Made by a program: the position numbers and the translations under genes. Source: Pseudanabaena galeata CCNP1313 (GTDB taxonomy: Bacteria > Cyanobacteriota > Cyanobacteriia > Pseudanabaenales > Pseudanabaenaceae). From it: a stretch of 64,000 nt of DNA. The stretch covers positions 3,791,001-3,855,000 of the forward strand of contig NZ_CP112874.1 of NCBI RefSeq assembly GCF_029910235.1. Direction: 5' to 3'. The notes below the pieces were generated by a model, which saw nothing but the letters and a program-made list of their open reading frames with translations, ran no database searches and was not told the DNA's origin. Position 1 is the stretch's first letter; the number at the start of each line of letters is the position of its first letter. Below are positions 50,142 through 58,765 of the stretch, piece by piece.

Positions 50142-50900
50142 TTAACGAAAAAGTCGCTTATAGTGGGAACAGTATAACTGCGATCGCCCTTTCTCGCTCT
50201 TATTTACATGGTTTAAAGCAGGACTAATCACAAAAAGAGTTGTTCTAGTTAAATTCTCTTTTTGAGTAACCGAAGCCATGGTTGCAAGAGGAACCGTCAA
50301 AATCTTTTCATCTTCCCAACCTAAGCGATAACAAATAGCTACTGTTGTATCCTCTGGATAATGCTCCATTAATTTTGCTTGAGCATTCTCCACATGGTGA
50401 GCGCTGAGGTAGAGACATAGAGAGGCTTGGTGCGATGCAAGACTTGATAATTCTTCGCGTTTAGGAACTTGAGTCCGTCCACTGATGCGCGTGAGAATGA
50501 TCGTCTGTACCAATTCAGGAATAGTTAATTCTACTTGCAAACGAGCCGCCGCTAATTGAAATGCACTCACCCCTGGAATGATTTCAAAGGGAATTTCCGC
50601 TTCACTAAGGGCGATCATTTGCTCCTGAATCGCACCGTACAAACTAGGATCGCCATCATGCAAACGGACTACTAATTTTTGCGATCGCACCCTATCGATC
50701 ATAATTTCCAAAATCTCTTCTAGGGATTTGCTTGCGGTTGGAATAATTTCCGCATCGGTGCGACAACATTGCAGCATTGAGTCTGGAATAAGGGAATTGG
50801 CATAAACGACCACATCGGCTTTGGTAAGTAGATTTCGTCCCTTAACTGTAATTAGCTCAGGATCTCCTGGCCCCGCACCGACAATATAAACTGGTTGCAT
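50142..50900 (-). CDS. cobM: Precorrin-4 C11-methyltransferase
   Basis: In this 252-residue protein VYIVGAGPGDPELITVKGRN is the SAM-binding start, then ADVVVYANSLIPDSMLQ, RLHDGDPSLYGAIQEQM and PFEIIPGVSAFQLAAARLQV. It methylates C11 in the cobalamin (corrin) ring and lies with cbiD, which acts at the next methylation. The C-terminal peptide is duplicated downstream (49149-49191), bracketing the amidase gene. Confidence 0.92.
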   Translation of the reverse strand: MQPVYIVGAGPGDPELITVKGRNLLTKADVVVYANSLIPDSMLQCCRTDAEIIPTASKSLEEILEIMIDRVRSQKLVVRLHDGDPSLYGAIQEQMIALSEAEIPFEIIPGVSAFQLAAARLQVELTIPELVQTIILTRISGRTQVPKREELSSLASHQASLCLYLSAHHVENAQAKLMEHYPEDTTVAICYRLGWEDEKILTVPLATMASVTQKENLTRTTLFVISPALNHVNKSEKGRSQLYCSHYKRLFR

Positions 50901-50910
50901 TACAAAACCC

Positions 50911-50949
50911 TAAGATTAAAAACAACGCTTTGCGTTGTTTTTAATCTTA
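50911..50949. terminator. 18-bp hairpin at the cbiD 3' end
   Basis: TAAGATTAAAAACAACGC with loop TTT and its complement. The stop codon of cbiD (50947-50949) forms its outer end. It separates cbiD from cobM, which start and end close together (46 bp apart), so expression of cobM may depend on read-through or its own promoter. Confidence 0.75.
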
Positions 50950-51981
50950 AACAACTAACTGCCCTAAGCGATCGCACAATATTGTTTTGATCTCAATCTG
51001 GTGATCCGTATATTTCTGGATATAGGCTGTGGCGCGTTGCGTAATTTGCTCAGTGAGATATTGGAATATTTGGCGATCGCAGTTATGCTCAACTAATAAT
51101 TTATGGACAGCTTCGGCAGTGGGTAGACTTTCTATTTCACGAATTAGGGCATATGGTAACTGCTCATGCACGGCGGCGCGAACTAAAATATCAATTCTGG
51201 CATCAGCTAAGTGACTAGAAGTATTAAAAATTCCACCAGCCAGTTTTAATAATTTGCCATGATAGCCAATGAGAGTAAGCTCAGTTACCCCTAAAAGAGC
51301 CGCTTCCACTAACATTGCACCGACCCAATTGGCTGTCTGCACTAATTGGGTCGGTTGAAATCCTAAATTTTGAGCAACTTGATAGCCATTTGCACCGATA
51401 TAAAAAGCTATCTGATGAGAATTGACGGCTTTAGCCTGTAAATCGGCACGAAATTCTGCAAGTTTATCTTCTACTGAGAGTGGCTTCGATATTGCAGAAG
51501 TTCCCAGTAATGATAAACCTTCTAAAATACCAAAAGCAGCATTGGAAGTACGTTTAGCTAATGCTCTACCTTCAGGCAAAATAAATCTAATTCTCGCCGT
51601 TATATTTTTTGGCAGTAATGGAATGAGATTCACCTCTGCCAAATCTCGCGCTAATCGATAGATCGCTGGCTCTCCACTAGCGGTTTTTCCCAAACCCTCT
51701 CCCGCTTCTAAAATTATGCGTTCTGCACCTAAAGATTCTAACTTCACCCAAGCCCATACAGGCGTTCCTGCGGTCAGGTCAAGATTATCCCCTGGGTTGC
51801 TAATGGCGATCGCAATGGCTATATTCTCATCAATAATTGCACTTTGAGAAATTTCTATGATCCCTAAACCAGATTCCAATAGATTAAGTTCGATAGAAGA
51901 TGAGTTTTTTTTGAGTATGGCAAGTATTGCGGCTTTAGCAGCAGCGATCGCAAAGACAGGTAAGGTATAACCAGATTTCAT
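50947..51981 (-). CDS. cbiD: Cobalt-precorrin-5B C1-methyltransferase
   Basis: About 344 residues from the ATG at 51981 (an ATG 21 bases upstream abuts a hairpin). SGYTLPVFAIAAAKAAILAI and then the NPGDNLDLTAGTPVWAWV segment are typical of CbiD. ALLGVTELTLIGYHGKLLKL with AGGIFNTSSHLADARIDILV is the conserved C-terminal core. It adds the C1 methyl in the anaerobic cobalamin route. With cobM it forms a small corrin gene pair. Confidence 0.92.
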   Translation of the reverse strand: MKSGYTLPVFAIAAAKAAILAILKKNSSSIELNLLESGLGIIEISQSAIIDENIAIAIAISNPGDNLDLTAGTPVWAWVKLESLGAERIILEAGEGLGKTASGEPAIYRLARDLAEVNLIPLLPKNITARIRFILPEGRALAKRTSNAAFGILEGLSLLGTSAISKPLSVEDKLAEFRADLQAKAVNSHQIAFYIGANGYQVAQNLGFQPTQLVQTANWVGAMLVEAALLGVTELTLIGYHGKLLKLAGGIFNTSSHLADARIDILVRAAVHEQLPYALIREIESLPTAEAVHKLLVEHNCDRQIFQYLTEQITQRATAYIQKYTDHQIEIKTILCDRLGQLVV

Positions 51982-52002
51982 ACATGTAATTATAGCGCTC
52001 AT

Positions 52003-52115
52003 AAAAAGAGAGGCAGCAAAGTGCGCTGTCTCTCTTTTTGTAGGTTAGTACTTGTGCAAAATAATTACCCAAATCCGTAAATTTGCGCCCCTACGGGGCG
52101 CAAATTTACAGGTAA
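52003..52115. terminator. Two hairpins between the lipoprotein gene and cbiD
   Basis: AAAAAGAGAGGCAGC / GTGCTGTCTCTCTTTTT-type stem (about 52003-52038) just upstream of cbiD, and TAAATTTGCGCCCC / GGGGCGCAAATTTA (about 52078-52110). The second is the probable terminator of the minus-strand lipoprotein gene at 52117. Confidence 0.65.
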
Positions 52116-52116
52116 A

Positions 52117-52686
52117 TTATGACTTAATCTTATCCTTGTGTTGAGGGCAAGAGATAACTACACTAGCGCCAACGACAAACCCAGTATACTCTTTCAACTT
52201 TGTGAGTTTATCTGCGGGCATAGAACTCCCCTGCTTGTCAAATTCCTTTTCGAGGGCATCAATTAGAGTTGGGAAAGGCACGCCTAAATCCAAAGCCTTG
52301 CATGTTTCTGTTTCAACTAAACCGATATACTGAATGCCATTAGTTGCGTCATACATTTCCTTGTATTCAGCATTTTCTTTGATCAAGGCATCAATATCTT
52401 TAGTCTTACCAGAGGAATCTGCATCGGCAGTAGGTGACGCATCGGCAGTAGGAGACACATCAGCTTTGGGTGACGCATCGGCTTTGGGTGACGCATCGGC
52501 TTTAGAATCTGCATCGGCTTTAGAATCTGCATCGGCAGTAGGTGATTCGGAGGGACTGGCTGTAGGTGAGACTGAATCAGCCACTGACGGCGAAGGAGAT
52601 GTTGTAGCACTAGGCTGCTGACATGATGCTACTGCCAATGCGATGCATAAAGGTAGTAACAAGCGACCAGCAAAGTGTTTGAGCAT
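52117..52686 (-). CDS. Lipoprotein with Asp/Ala/Lys/Ser repeat linker
   Basis: This 189-residue protein has a signal peptide with lipobox (LLLPLCIALAVASC) and a low-complexity region (repeats of ADSKAD, ASPKAD, ASPTAD). The C-terminal 90 residues look folded (YDATNGIQYIGLVETETCKA, VGASVVISCPQHKDK) and have a Cys pair. Similar cyanobacterial proteins (DUF732-like in pattern) are envelope-attached; the role is unknown. The DNA of the linker is a visible 18-bp-type repeat (GGTGACGCATCGGCTTT). Confidence 0.72.
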   Translation of the reverse strand: MLKHFAGRLLLPLCIALAVASCQQPSATTSPSPSVADSVSPTASPSESPTADADSKADADSKADASPKADASPKADVSPTADASPTADADSSGKTKDIDALIKENAEYKEMYDATNGIQYIGLVETETCKALDLGVPFPTLIDALEKEFDKQGSSMPADKLTKLKEYTGFVVGASVVISCPQHKDKIKS

Positions 52687-53151
52687 ATTTGATATTTACG
52701 AGTAAGATTCATCAACTCGATAATACTACCTTAGCCATATTTATACACATAGCAATAAGTATCACACCATAAATTAAACCCTAAAACCAGAAGCTGTCCC
52801 GCCCGCTACGCGGGCGGGACAGCTTTCTAGGTTTTTAGTTTACTTATAGCGTTTTTCAAGCAAGCGAGGTACAAAGTTTTGTTTCCCCGCCGAAGGCGGG
52901 GAAACAAAACCGTACTTCACCCGACTGATAAACGCTATATCGAACTCACGTTAATACCAATTCACGAAAGTGTTGTCACACTTTCGTGAATTAAAAAGCA
53001 AACCCAGTAAGGGTTTTAAAAACACAAAATGGCGTAGCCATTTTGTGTTTTGGTATGATTTCTAAGAATTTTATTGACGATCGCACCAAAAATAAGAGTT
53101 GGGCTTATCATTTAGAGTAGATTTTGGCTTTACATAGGTACATAAAGATTT
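52687..53151. repeat. 465-bp gap with palindromes and a family C element (52954-53056)
   Basis: No gene. It holds a hairpin with GAAGCTGTCCCGCCCGC / GCGGGCGGGACAGCTTTC (about 52788-52829), a hairpin GTTTTGTTTCCCCGCC / GGCGGGGAAACAAAAC with loop GAA, and the family C element. That element starts ATACCAATTCACGAAAG, then AAACCCAGTAAGGGTTT, and ends TGGCGTAGCCATTTTGTG with GGTAT. It lies upstream of the HD-domain gene. Confidence 0.7.
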
Positions 53152-53994
53152 ATGTTTAATGCAACTGAACTCCTAATAGGTAACTTTGTTGAACAACTAA
53201 AGCTAGGATATCGCCGTACCTATGGTGGCTATCTACATGATTATGAAGATATCATTGGCTGGGCTGGCAACATGGCTCTGGAAAATATAGCCAATAGCGA
53301 TGCGCTCTACCATAATGTCGAACATACGATCTTAGTAACATTAGTTGGGCAAGAAATTTTACGTGGTAAGCACATTCGCGAAGGTCGAGTCTCGCCTGAA
53401 GATTGGTTACATTACATTATTTCGCTTGTCTGTCATGATATTGGCTATGTCAAAGGTGTTTGCCTTCAGGATGGTAATGGCAAGTTTGCCACAGGACTTG
53501 GTGATTCGATGGTGGAGTTACCCGCAGGAGCTTCCGACGCAGGGCTAACGCCATATCATGTCGATCGCGCTAAGTTATTTGTAAATCAACGCTTTGCCAA
53601 TCACTCTTTGATTAAAGCTGAGAAAATTTGCCGCAATATTGAACTGACGCGATTTCCTGTACCTAAAACTGGAGACCATCAAGACACAACACATTTTGCA
53701 GGACTAGTGCGATCCGCCGATTTGATCGGACAACTGAGCGATCCGCGCTATCTAAAGAAAATAGGTGCGTTATTCTATGAATTTGAAGAAACTGGCGTAA
53801 ACGCAGCGCTCGGATATGCCCACCCTGGGGATTTACGGCGAAACTATCCTAAATTCTATTGGACAAGCGTATACCCATTCGTCAAAGATGCTCTGTACTA
53901 TTTGTCGCTGACACAGCAAGGTCAAGAGATTGTGGCTCATCTCTATTCCAATGTGTTTGTAGTTGAACATGAAAAGCCAGAGTATCAACTATGA
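53152..53994 (+). CDS. HD-domain phosphohydrolase (Npun_R2479-type)
   Basis: In this 280-residue protein the HD metal residues are visible in LYHNVEHTILVTLVGQEIL and LVCHDIGYVKGVCLQDGNG, with later helices TRFPVPKTGDHQDTTHFAGL, VRSADLIGQLSDPRYLKKIG. This resembles the cyanobacterial Npun_R2479-type HD metalloproteins. It may hydrolyse a nucleotide or signalling phosphoester; the substrate is unknown. The gene appears monocistronic. Confidence 0.82.
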   Translation: MFNATELLIGNFVEQLKLGYRRTYGGYLHDYEDIIGWAGNMALENIANSDALYHNVEHTILVTLVGQEILRGKHIREGRVSPEDWLHYIISLVCHDIGYVKGVCLQDGNGKFATGLGDSMVELPAGASDAGLTPYHVDRAKLFVNQRFANHSLIKAEKICRNIELTRFPVPKTGDHQDTTHFAGLVRSADLIGQLSDPRYLKKIGALFYEFEETGVNAALGYAHPGDLRRNYPKFYWTSVYPFVKDALYYLSLTQQGQEIVAHLYSNVFVVEHEKPEYQL

Positions 53995-54536
53995 AATAAC
54001 GGTTTCCCTAGAAAGGAAAGAATTGATCATCTTTACCTATAGCAATCCTAAATAGGTTGAGAGAGTGCACCCCCTCGGGGCGCACTCTCTCAACACTCAA
54101 AATCTTACAACTCATTTAGTAGCGCTATATTACCTTTCATAACTCACGTATTTGTAATGTCGCAGCTTCACTGCAATATTACAAATTCACGCCAATTCAC
54201 GAAAGTGTGACAACACTTTTGTGAATTAAAAAACACCCAACCCCCGCAAGGGTTTTAAAAGCACAAAATGGCTAAGCCATTTTGTGCTTTGGTATTAGAA
54301 ATTGGTTCCTTATTATGAAAAGACTATTCCTTAAGACATGTCTTGATGACATTTAGCTCTAATCAAGAAACTTAAAACAAATTTAATTAGTTTGTAAAAA
54401 GCTGAAAATCCTTACTAATCATTGCGATCGCTCTATTACAAGCATCAGAAAAGCATTTTGATTTTGCCATCTAACTTCTTGACGTTTATAGGAACTTTGC
54501 GTCAAACTGTCTATTAATTCAATAGCTAGAGCCAGC
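53995..54536. repeat. 542-bp gap with family D (54038-54128) and family C (54191-54295) elements
   Basis: No gene is supported. Family D reads TATAGCAATCC, then GAGAGAGTGCACCCC / GGGGCGCACTCTCTC, ending near AGCGCTATA. Family C starts GCCAATTCACGAAAGTGTG and ends GGCTAAGCCATTTTGTGC. The rest (54296-54536) is AT-rich leader for the DUF2997 operon. Confidence 0.7.
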
Positions 54537-54773
54537 ATGGAAACTCTGGAATTCATTATTTACCCAGATGGACGAGTCGAAGAGCGCGTCACAGGCATTG
54601 TCGGTTCTAGTTGTGCTGAGGTGACGGCCGCGATCGAAGCAAAGCTCGGTATTGTGGCTCTTCGAGAGTTAACATCCGAAAACTTTGCTCAACAGCAATT
54701 CACATCTCAGTCGGCTACGCAACTCGATCGCGTGTCAGATATGGACGCTTCTAGCTTTAGCCAATGGCAATAA
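54537..54773 (+). CDS. DUF2997 small protein
   Basis: This 78-residue protein starts METLEFIIYPDGRVEERVTG, then IVGSSCAEVTAAIEAKLG, the DUF2997 pattern (I-x-P-D-G-x-V-x-E-x-V-x-G...C). It is conserved in cyanobacteria with Ycf35. It is followed after 81 bp by the DUF1257 gene and then a ferredoxin. Confidence 0.85.
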   Translation: METLEFIIYPDGRVEERVTGIVGSSCAEVTAAIEAKLGIVALRELTSENFAQQQFTSQSATQLDRVSDMDASSFSQWQ

Positions 54774-54854
54774 AACACAGAAAATCCAATGTTTCACTTT
54801 ATAAAATAAAAATTTTCGTCCATTAGCCATTTAGTCGTAGTCAGGATAACCCCT

Positions 54855-55241
54855 ATGTCACATTTTAGCCAAGTAAAAACCCAAATCCGCAGTCTTGAAC
54901 CTTTACAAAAGGCTCTCACTGATTTAGGAATCAACTGGAAGTCTGGGGCTTCCCCGATGCGCGGACATGAAGGCACGACCACATCAGCAGAAGTGGTAAT
55001 TGAGCAAGCCAATGGTTACGATGTCGGCTTTCAGTGGAATGGCTCTGAGTATGCCCTAGTTGCTGATATGCAATTTTGGCAACAGCCTTGGACTGTTGAG
55101 AGCTTCTTGAGAAAGGTCACCCAAAGCTATGCGATCGCCACCGTCATGGGTGAATCAACTCAACAGGGCTTTAGCCTAGCGGAGCAACAAGTCCGCGAAG
55201 ATGGCTCAGTACGTCTCGTTCTCCAACGTTGGAATGGATAA
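54855..55241 (+). CDS. ycf35: Ycf35/DUF1257 protein
   Basis: In this 128-residue protein MSHFSQVKTQIRSLEPLQKA, LGINWKSGASPMRGHEGTTT, VGFQWNGSEYALVADMQFWQ and LRKVTQSYAIATVMGESTQQ are characteristic of DUF1257, a plastid- and cyanobacteria-wide family (Ycf35 in red algal plastids). Function unresolved. Its stop overlaps the following ferredoxin gene (ATGGATAA). Confidence 0.9.
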   Translation: MSHFSQVKTQIRSLEPLQKALTDLGINWKSGASPMRGHEGTTTSAEVVIEQANGYDVGFQWNGSEYALVADMQFWQQPWTVESFLRKVTQSYAIATVMGESTQQGFSLAEQQVREDGSVRLVLQRWNG

Positions 55242-55632
55242 TTCGCCTGTAGAAACAGCGATAACAACTAGTTCAGAGCCAGAGATAGGCGATCGCTCTG
55301 GCTTTGAACCTGAGCTTGGCGGAGAACTGCGGCAAAATGCTGTATTTGTTGATGAAACAGTTTGTATTGGTTGTGGTCACTGCGCCCATACTGCTAGTAG
55401 CACCTTCTTTTTAGAAGAAGACTATGGACGCGCTAGGGTAATTGCTCAAGATGGCGATGAGGAAGACTTAGTACAAGAGGCGATCGATACTTGCCCAGTT
55501 GACTGCATCGCTTGGGTTAATTACAACGACCTCAATAAACTTGAAGAAGCCAGAAAACATCAAATTATTCAAAATTTAGGAATTATTGGCGATGGCGCAT
55601 CTTTACGCCGAGCCATCAATACACAAAACTAA
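55234..55632 (+). CDS. Ferredoxin, 4Fe-4S type, in the Ycf35 operon
   Basis: About 132 residues from the ATG at 55234, which overlaps the ycf35 stop by 8 bp; an in-frame ATG at 55201 is also possible. The cluster motif VCIGCGHCAHTASSTFF with IDTCPVDCIAWVNY gives CxxCxxC...CP, one [4Fe-4S] cluster. The N-terminal 40 residues are acidic and variable. It is the usual third member of the DUF2997-Ycf35 group. The stop codon lies in a hairpin. Confidence 0.87.
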   Translation: MDNSPVETAITTSSEPEIGDRSGFEPELGGELRQNAVFVDETVCIGCGHCAHTASSTFFLEEDYGRARVIAQDGDEEDLVQEAIDTCPVDCIAWVNYNDLNKLEEARKHQIIQNLGIIGDGASLRRAINTQN

Positions 55633-55698
55633 AAGGGGACGCTAAGCGTCCCCCTTTTAGTTAAAAAAGAAGCGGTGCAATGCACCGCTTCTTTTTTA
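55627..55698. terminator. Back-to-back hairpins between ferredoxin and RRM genes
   Basis: AACTAAAAGGGGACGC with loop TAA (starting at 55627, containing the ferredoxin stop) and AAAAAAGAAGCGGTGC with loop AAT (55664-55698). They serve the two convergent genes. Confidence 0.8.
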
Positions 55699-55699
55699 T

Positions 55700-56029
55700 T
55701 TAGTAACGACGACCGCCGCCACCGCCAGAAGGACGACCACCGCCGCCCTTGAAACCACCTCTGCCACCGCCAAAGGAATCAGAGCTTTCGCGAGGCTTAG
55801 CTTTATTCACCTTGAGCGCACGACCCATCCATTCAGCTTCGTCTAGTGCTTCGATCGCTGCATCTTCTTCCTTTTCATCGGTCATTTCCACAAAAGCGAA
55901 ACCGCGTGGACGACCAGACTCACGATCAATCGGTAGATGAACGCGGGTGATTTTGCCATATTCTGCAAATACGGCTTTCAAATCATCTTCTGTAACCTCG
56001 TAAGAGAGATTACCAACATAAATAGACAT
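55700..56029 (-). CDS. Glycine-rich RRM RNA-binding protein (Rbp type)
   Basis: In this 109-residue protein the RNP2 motif is SIYVGNLSYEVTEDD, RNP1 is RPRGFAFVEMTDEKE, and a Gly-rich tail (GGRGGFKGGGGRPSGGGGG) ends RRY. These proteins bind RNA and are often cold-inducible with long 5' leaders in cyanobacteria; the long untranslated gap upstream (56030-56593) fits. Complete. Confidence 0.93.
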   Translation of the reverse strand: MSIYVGNLSYEVTEDDLKAVFAEYGKITRVHLPIDRESGRPRGFAFVEMTDEKEEDAAIEALDEAEWMGRALKVNKAKPRESSDSFGGGRGGFKGGGGRPSGGGGGRRY

Positions 56030-56643
56030 AATACTTGCTTCAACAATCAGATATGTGTAGAGATAGAGATTTCGGAAAGAAGGCTGACACGATGAAACAG
56101 AAGACGACTGTCAATACTGAAAACAAACATGCGATCTAGAAATACTCATCCGCACATATTCTAGCGTAGTCATCTTCAATTAATCGCTGATCTGGAAAAT
56201 ATTTACGATAGCTCAGCAAATTGTAGTACTTTGCACTTAAACCCAAACTAAGAGATTTTTTGAAAGTATTGCTTTGCAGACTTTTCAAAAAATCTCTTGG
56301 AGTGTGTTTGATCGATAATTGCTATAAAAATCTGAAATGAGAATTAATACTTATGCGCTATGAGTTTTAGCAGATTTAAGGTATCTATTTGAGGATATTG
56401 TTGATTAATTCACTTATAAAAAAATCGTATTATAAGATACCGTTTTCTATGAATTTTAACAATTACCAAAAATCCGAACTGCGATCGCTTTTGTAAAAAT
56501 AAAACCTATAAATAATCGTCAACAATCTATAGGGAATAAATACTTAACTAAGTGTTTTATATCACCTAGTTTTTGTAGTCTGGAAATGTTCAAACAAGAA
56601 AAAAAGGACGCTTTGCGTCCTTTTTTCTTGTTTAGCTAAGAAT
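56030..56643. repeat. 614-bp gap: RRM leader, degraded family B element, DoxX terminator
   Basis: The first 150 bp upstream of the RRM gene are AT-rich leader. A degraded family B palindrome (AAGAGATTTTTTGAAAG with CTTTTCAAAAAATCTCTT) lies at 56236-56325. A hairpin AAACAAGAAAAAAAGGACGC, loop TTT, at about 56591-56633 should end the DoxX gene. No coding sequence is evident. Confidence 0.65.
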
Positions 56644-57171
56644 CTACTTGTTAATAGTCACTTTTACGGATTCAGCGATCGCGTCAACCCCAGCAGGAAC
56701 TGACAAAAATTTATCTAAGGCTTTAGCAATCAACGTATCGATCGCATATTTGCCGCCGCCATAAATGGCAAAAAATGCAAAGGATGCAGCGTAAAGTAAT
56801 GACAGCTCCAGCGACGGAATAAAGAATCCACTCGTCAAAATATGATGATAGTTGGCTACCAACATGGTTGCAAATAGTCCTAAGGCGGCTGGTCTAGTTA
56901 AAAAGCCTAGGGCTAGTAGTGGAGAAGCAACTACTTCTGTAATTGCCGCACAGTAGGCAAAAAAGATAGGAAATGGGATGCCAATAGCCGCCACATAGGA
57001 CTCTGCAAAATCAGATATATCATCAAGCTTATCGAACCCGTGATGCACCATAACTGTACCTAAAACAACTCTCAGGAGTAACAATGCTCCTTGTGTCAGT
57101 GATATAGGTGCAGAGTCTGAACTCAAAACTAGGCGAGAGATAGCAGCAGCAATGCGAGTAGTATTGTTCAT
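56644..57171 (-). CDS. DoxX-family membrane protein
   Basis: In this 175-residue protein four hydrophobic helices (GALLLLRVVLGTVMVHHGFD; FAYCAAITEVVASPLLALGF; ALGLFATMLVANYHHILTSG; LSLLYAASFAFFAIYGGGKY) and the VHHGFDKL motif are typical of DoxX. Members sit in redox or thiol-stress pathways; substrate unknown. It has its own AT-rich upstream region (57172-57446, where I see no gene). Confidence 0.85.
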   Translation of the reverse strand: MNNTTRIAAAISRLVLSSDSAPISLTQGALLLLRVVLGTVMVHHGFDKLDDISDFAESYVAAIGIPFPIFFAYCAAITEVVASPLLALGFLTRPAALGLFATMLVANYHHILTSGFFIPSLELSLLYAASFAFFAIYGGGKYAIDTLIAKALDKFLSVPAGVDAIAESVKVTINK

Positions 57172-57446
57172 TTCGGCGCACCTAGTTAATAAAAGTTAAT
57201 TAATCGAAATAATTTATTACGTATATACATCAATCTTAACATAAGTTTTTATAATACAACTCATCCAAAAATTAAAAAAGTATTGAGGCTTATAGGGTCT
57301 TGCCAGTTTTGGAGTTGGATGACGATTGAAAAGCTTTGTCAAGCATTTGACATTTTCGTTGTGCTACGATCGCAAACTAAGCAATCTTTATGTATTGCAC
57401 ACAACATTAAAATCCTAAGAAATTCTCAACTATTAGAGCGAAGATT

Positions 57447-58535
57447 ATGTCCGCATTGCCCGCCATTGCCGTTCTTGCGATTCTGATTTTGGTTCATGAA
57501 CTCGGTCACTTTATGGCTGCTCGTGTACAGGGCATTCATGTCAATCGATTTTCGATTGGGTTTGGCCCCGTGTTGTGGAAATATCAAGGCAAACAAACAG
57601 AGTATGCACTGCGGGCAATTCCCCTTGGTGGTTATGTTGGCTTTCCTGATGATGATGAAGAGAGCAACATTCCTGCCGATGATCCCAACTTGATGAAAAA
57701 TCGTCCGATCATGGATCGAGCGATCGTGATCAGTGCAGGCGTGATTGCCAATTTTGTCTTTGCTTACTTAGTTTTATTAGTAATGACTTTGAGTGTGGGT
57801 ATCGGCACAGTCGATCAACCAGGGGTAAGAATTACGAAAATCCTTGATCTAAATGCACCTGCCGCCGTTTCAGGTTTGCAAGCTGGCGATATTGTCTTAT
57901 CTGCAAATGGTACAAAGTTTGATACGAGCCTCACTACTCTTGATCGCTTTCAATCATTGATTTCTAAAAATGCCAATCAAAGTGTTGATTTACAAGTAAT
58001 GCGTGATGGCAAGTTATTACTAGTACCAATCTTGCCCGATGGCGAATCAGGAAAAGGTCGCATCGGTGTGAGACTAGACTTCACTGGTAAGCCCCATCGC
58101 CGTTCCGTACATAGTATTGGTGAAGCTTTCGATAACGCTACTCAGAGTTTTGAGCGCTTAGTAGTGATGACTGTTCAAGGTTTAAAACAATTGGCGACAA
58201 ATTTCCAAAATACGGCTTCACAACTATCGGGTCCCGTCGCGATCGTGGCGATGGGTTCAGAATTGGTTAAGTCAGATGCGGCGGCACTATTTGATTTCAC
58301 CGCGATTATCAGTATTAACCTTGCGATCATTAACATCTTGCCTTTGCCAGCCCTTGATGGTGGTCAGTTGGTGTTTTTACTCATTGAAGCCTTGCGCGGT
58401 GGCAAGCCTTTACCTGAAGAATTACAAAATAATGTCATGCAAGGCGGATTAGTAATTCTGCTCGGCTTAGGTGTCGTGATGATCTTCAAAGACTCCTTTA
58501 ACTTACTTCAACAAAGTGGGCTAAGTCCTCTGTAG
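57447..58535 (+). CDS. rseP: RseP-type site-2 intramembrane protease
   Basis: In this 362-residue protein the zinc site is LVHELGHFMAARVQGIHV, with IPLGGYVGFPDDDEES and the second metal motif in LPLPALDGGQLVFLLIEALR. One PDZ domain (residues about 125-200, PAAVSGLQAGDIVLSANGT) sits between helices. It cleaves membrane proteins such as anti-sigma factors and signal peptides. The start at 57447 follows AGCGAAGATT. Confidence 0.93.
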   Translation: MSALPAIAVLAILILVHELGHFMAARVQGIHVNRFSIGFGPVLWKYQGKQTEYALRAIPLGGYVGFPDDDEESNIPADDPNLMKNRPIMDRAIVISAGVIANFVFAYLVLLVMTLSVGIGTVDQPGVRITKILDLNAPAAVSGLQAGDIVLSANGTKFDTSLTTLDRFQSLISKNANQSVDLQVMRDGKLLLVPILPDGESGKGRIGVRLDFTGKPHRRSVHSIGEAFDNATQSFERLVVMTVQGLKQLATNFQNTASQLSGPVAIVAMGSELVKSDAAALFDFTAIISINLAIINILPLPALDGGQLVFLLIEALRGGKPLPEELQNNVMQGGLVILLGLGVVMIFKDSFNLLQQSGLSPL

Positions 58536-58559
58536 CCAAAGCTTTGTGTATCAGGATAT

Positions 58560-58612
58560 AAAACCCAAAAGAGAGTGGCGGCGCGGAGCGCCGCCACTCT
58601 CTTTTGGGTTTT
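58560..58612. terminator. 25-bp family A-type hairpin after rseP
   Basis: AAAACCCAAAAGAGAGTGGC begins the left arm; the apex is GGCGGCGC-GGA-GCGCCGCC. The arms begin AAAACCCAAA, like family A, but the outer TATAGC ends are degenerate (TGTAGCC on the left, GCTAGC on the right). It is probably the rseP terminator. Confidence 0.7.
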
Positions 58613-58765
58613 GATTTTGGCTGGCGCTAGCAATATTACTAAGTGCTGCCTTTCCTTTTGTATTGGTGATTACTACAAGTGGTCATAAATACAAAGTTTT
58701 TTGACAAATTCACGCATAATAGATAAAGAAATAATAAGTTTTTCGATCAACTCGATACATCACCC

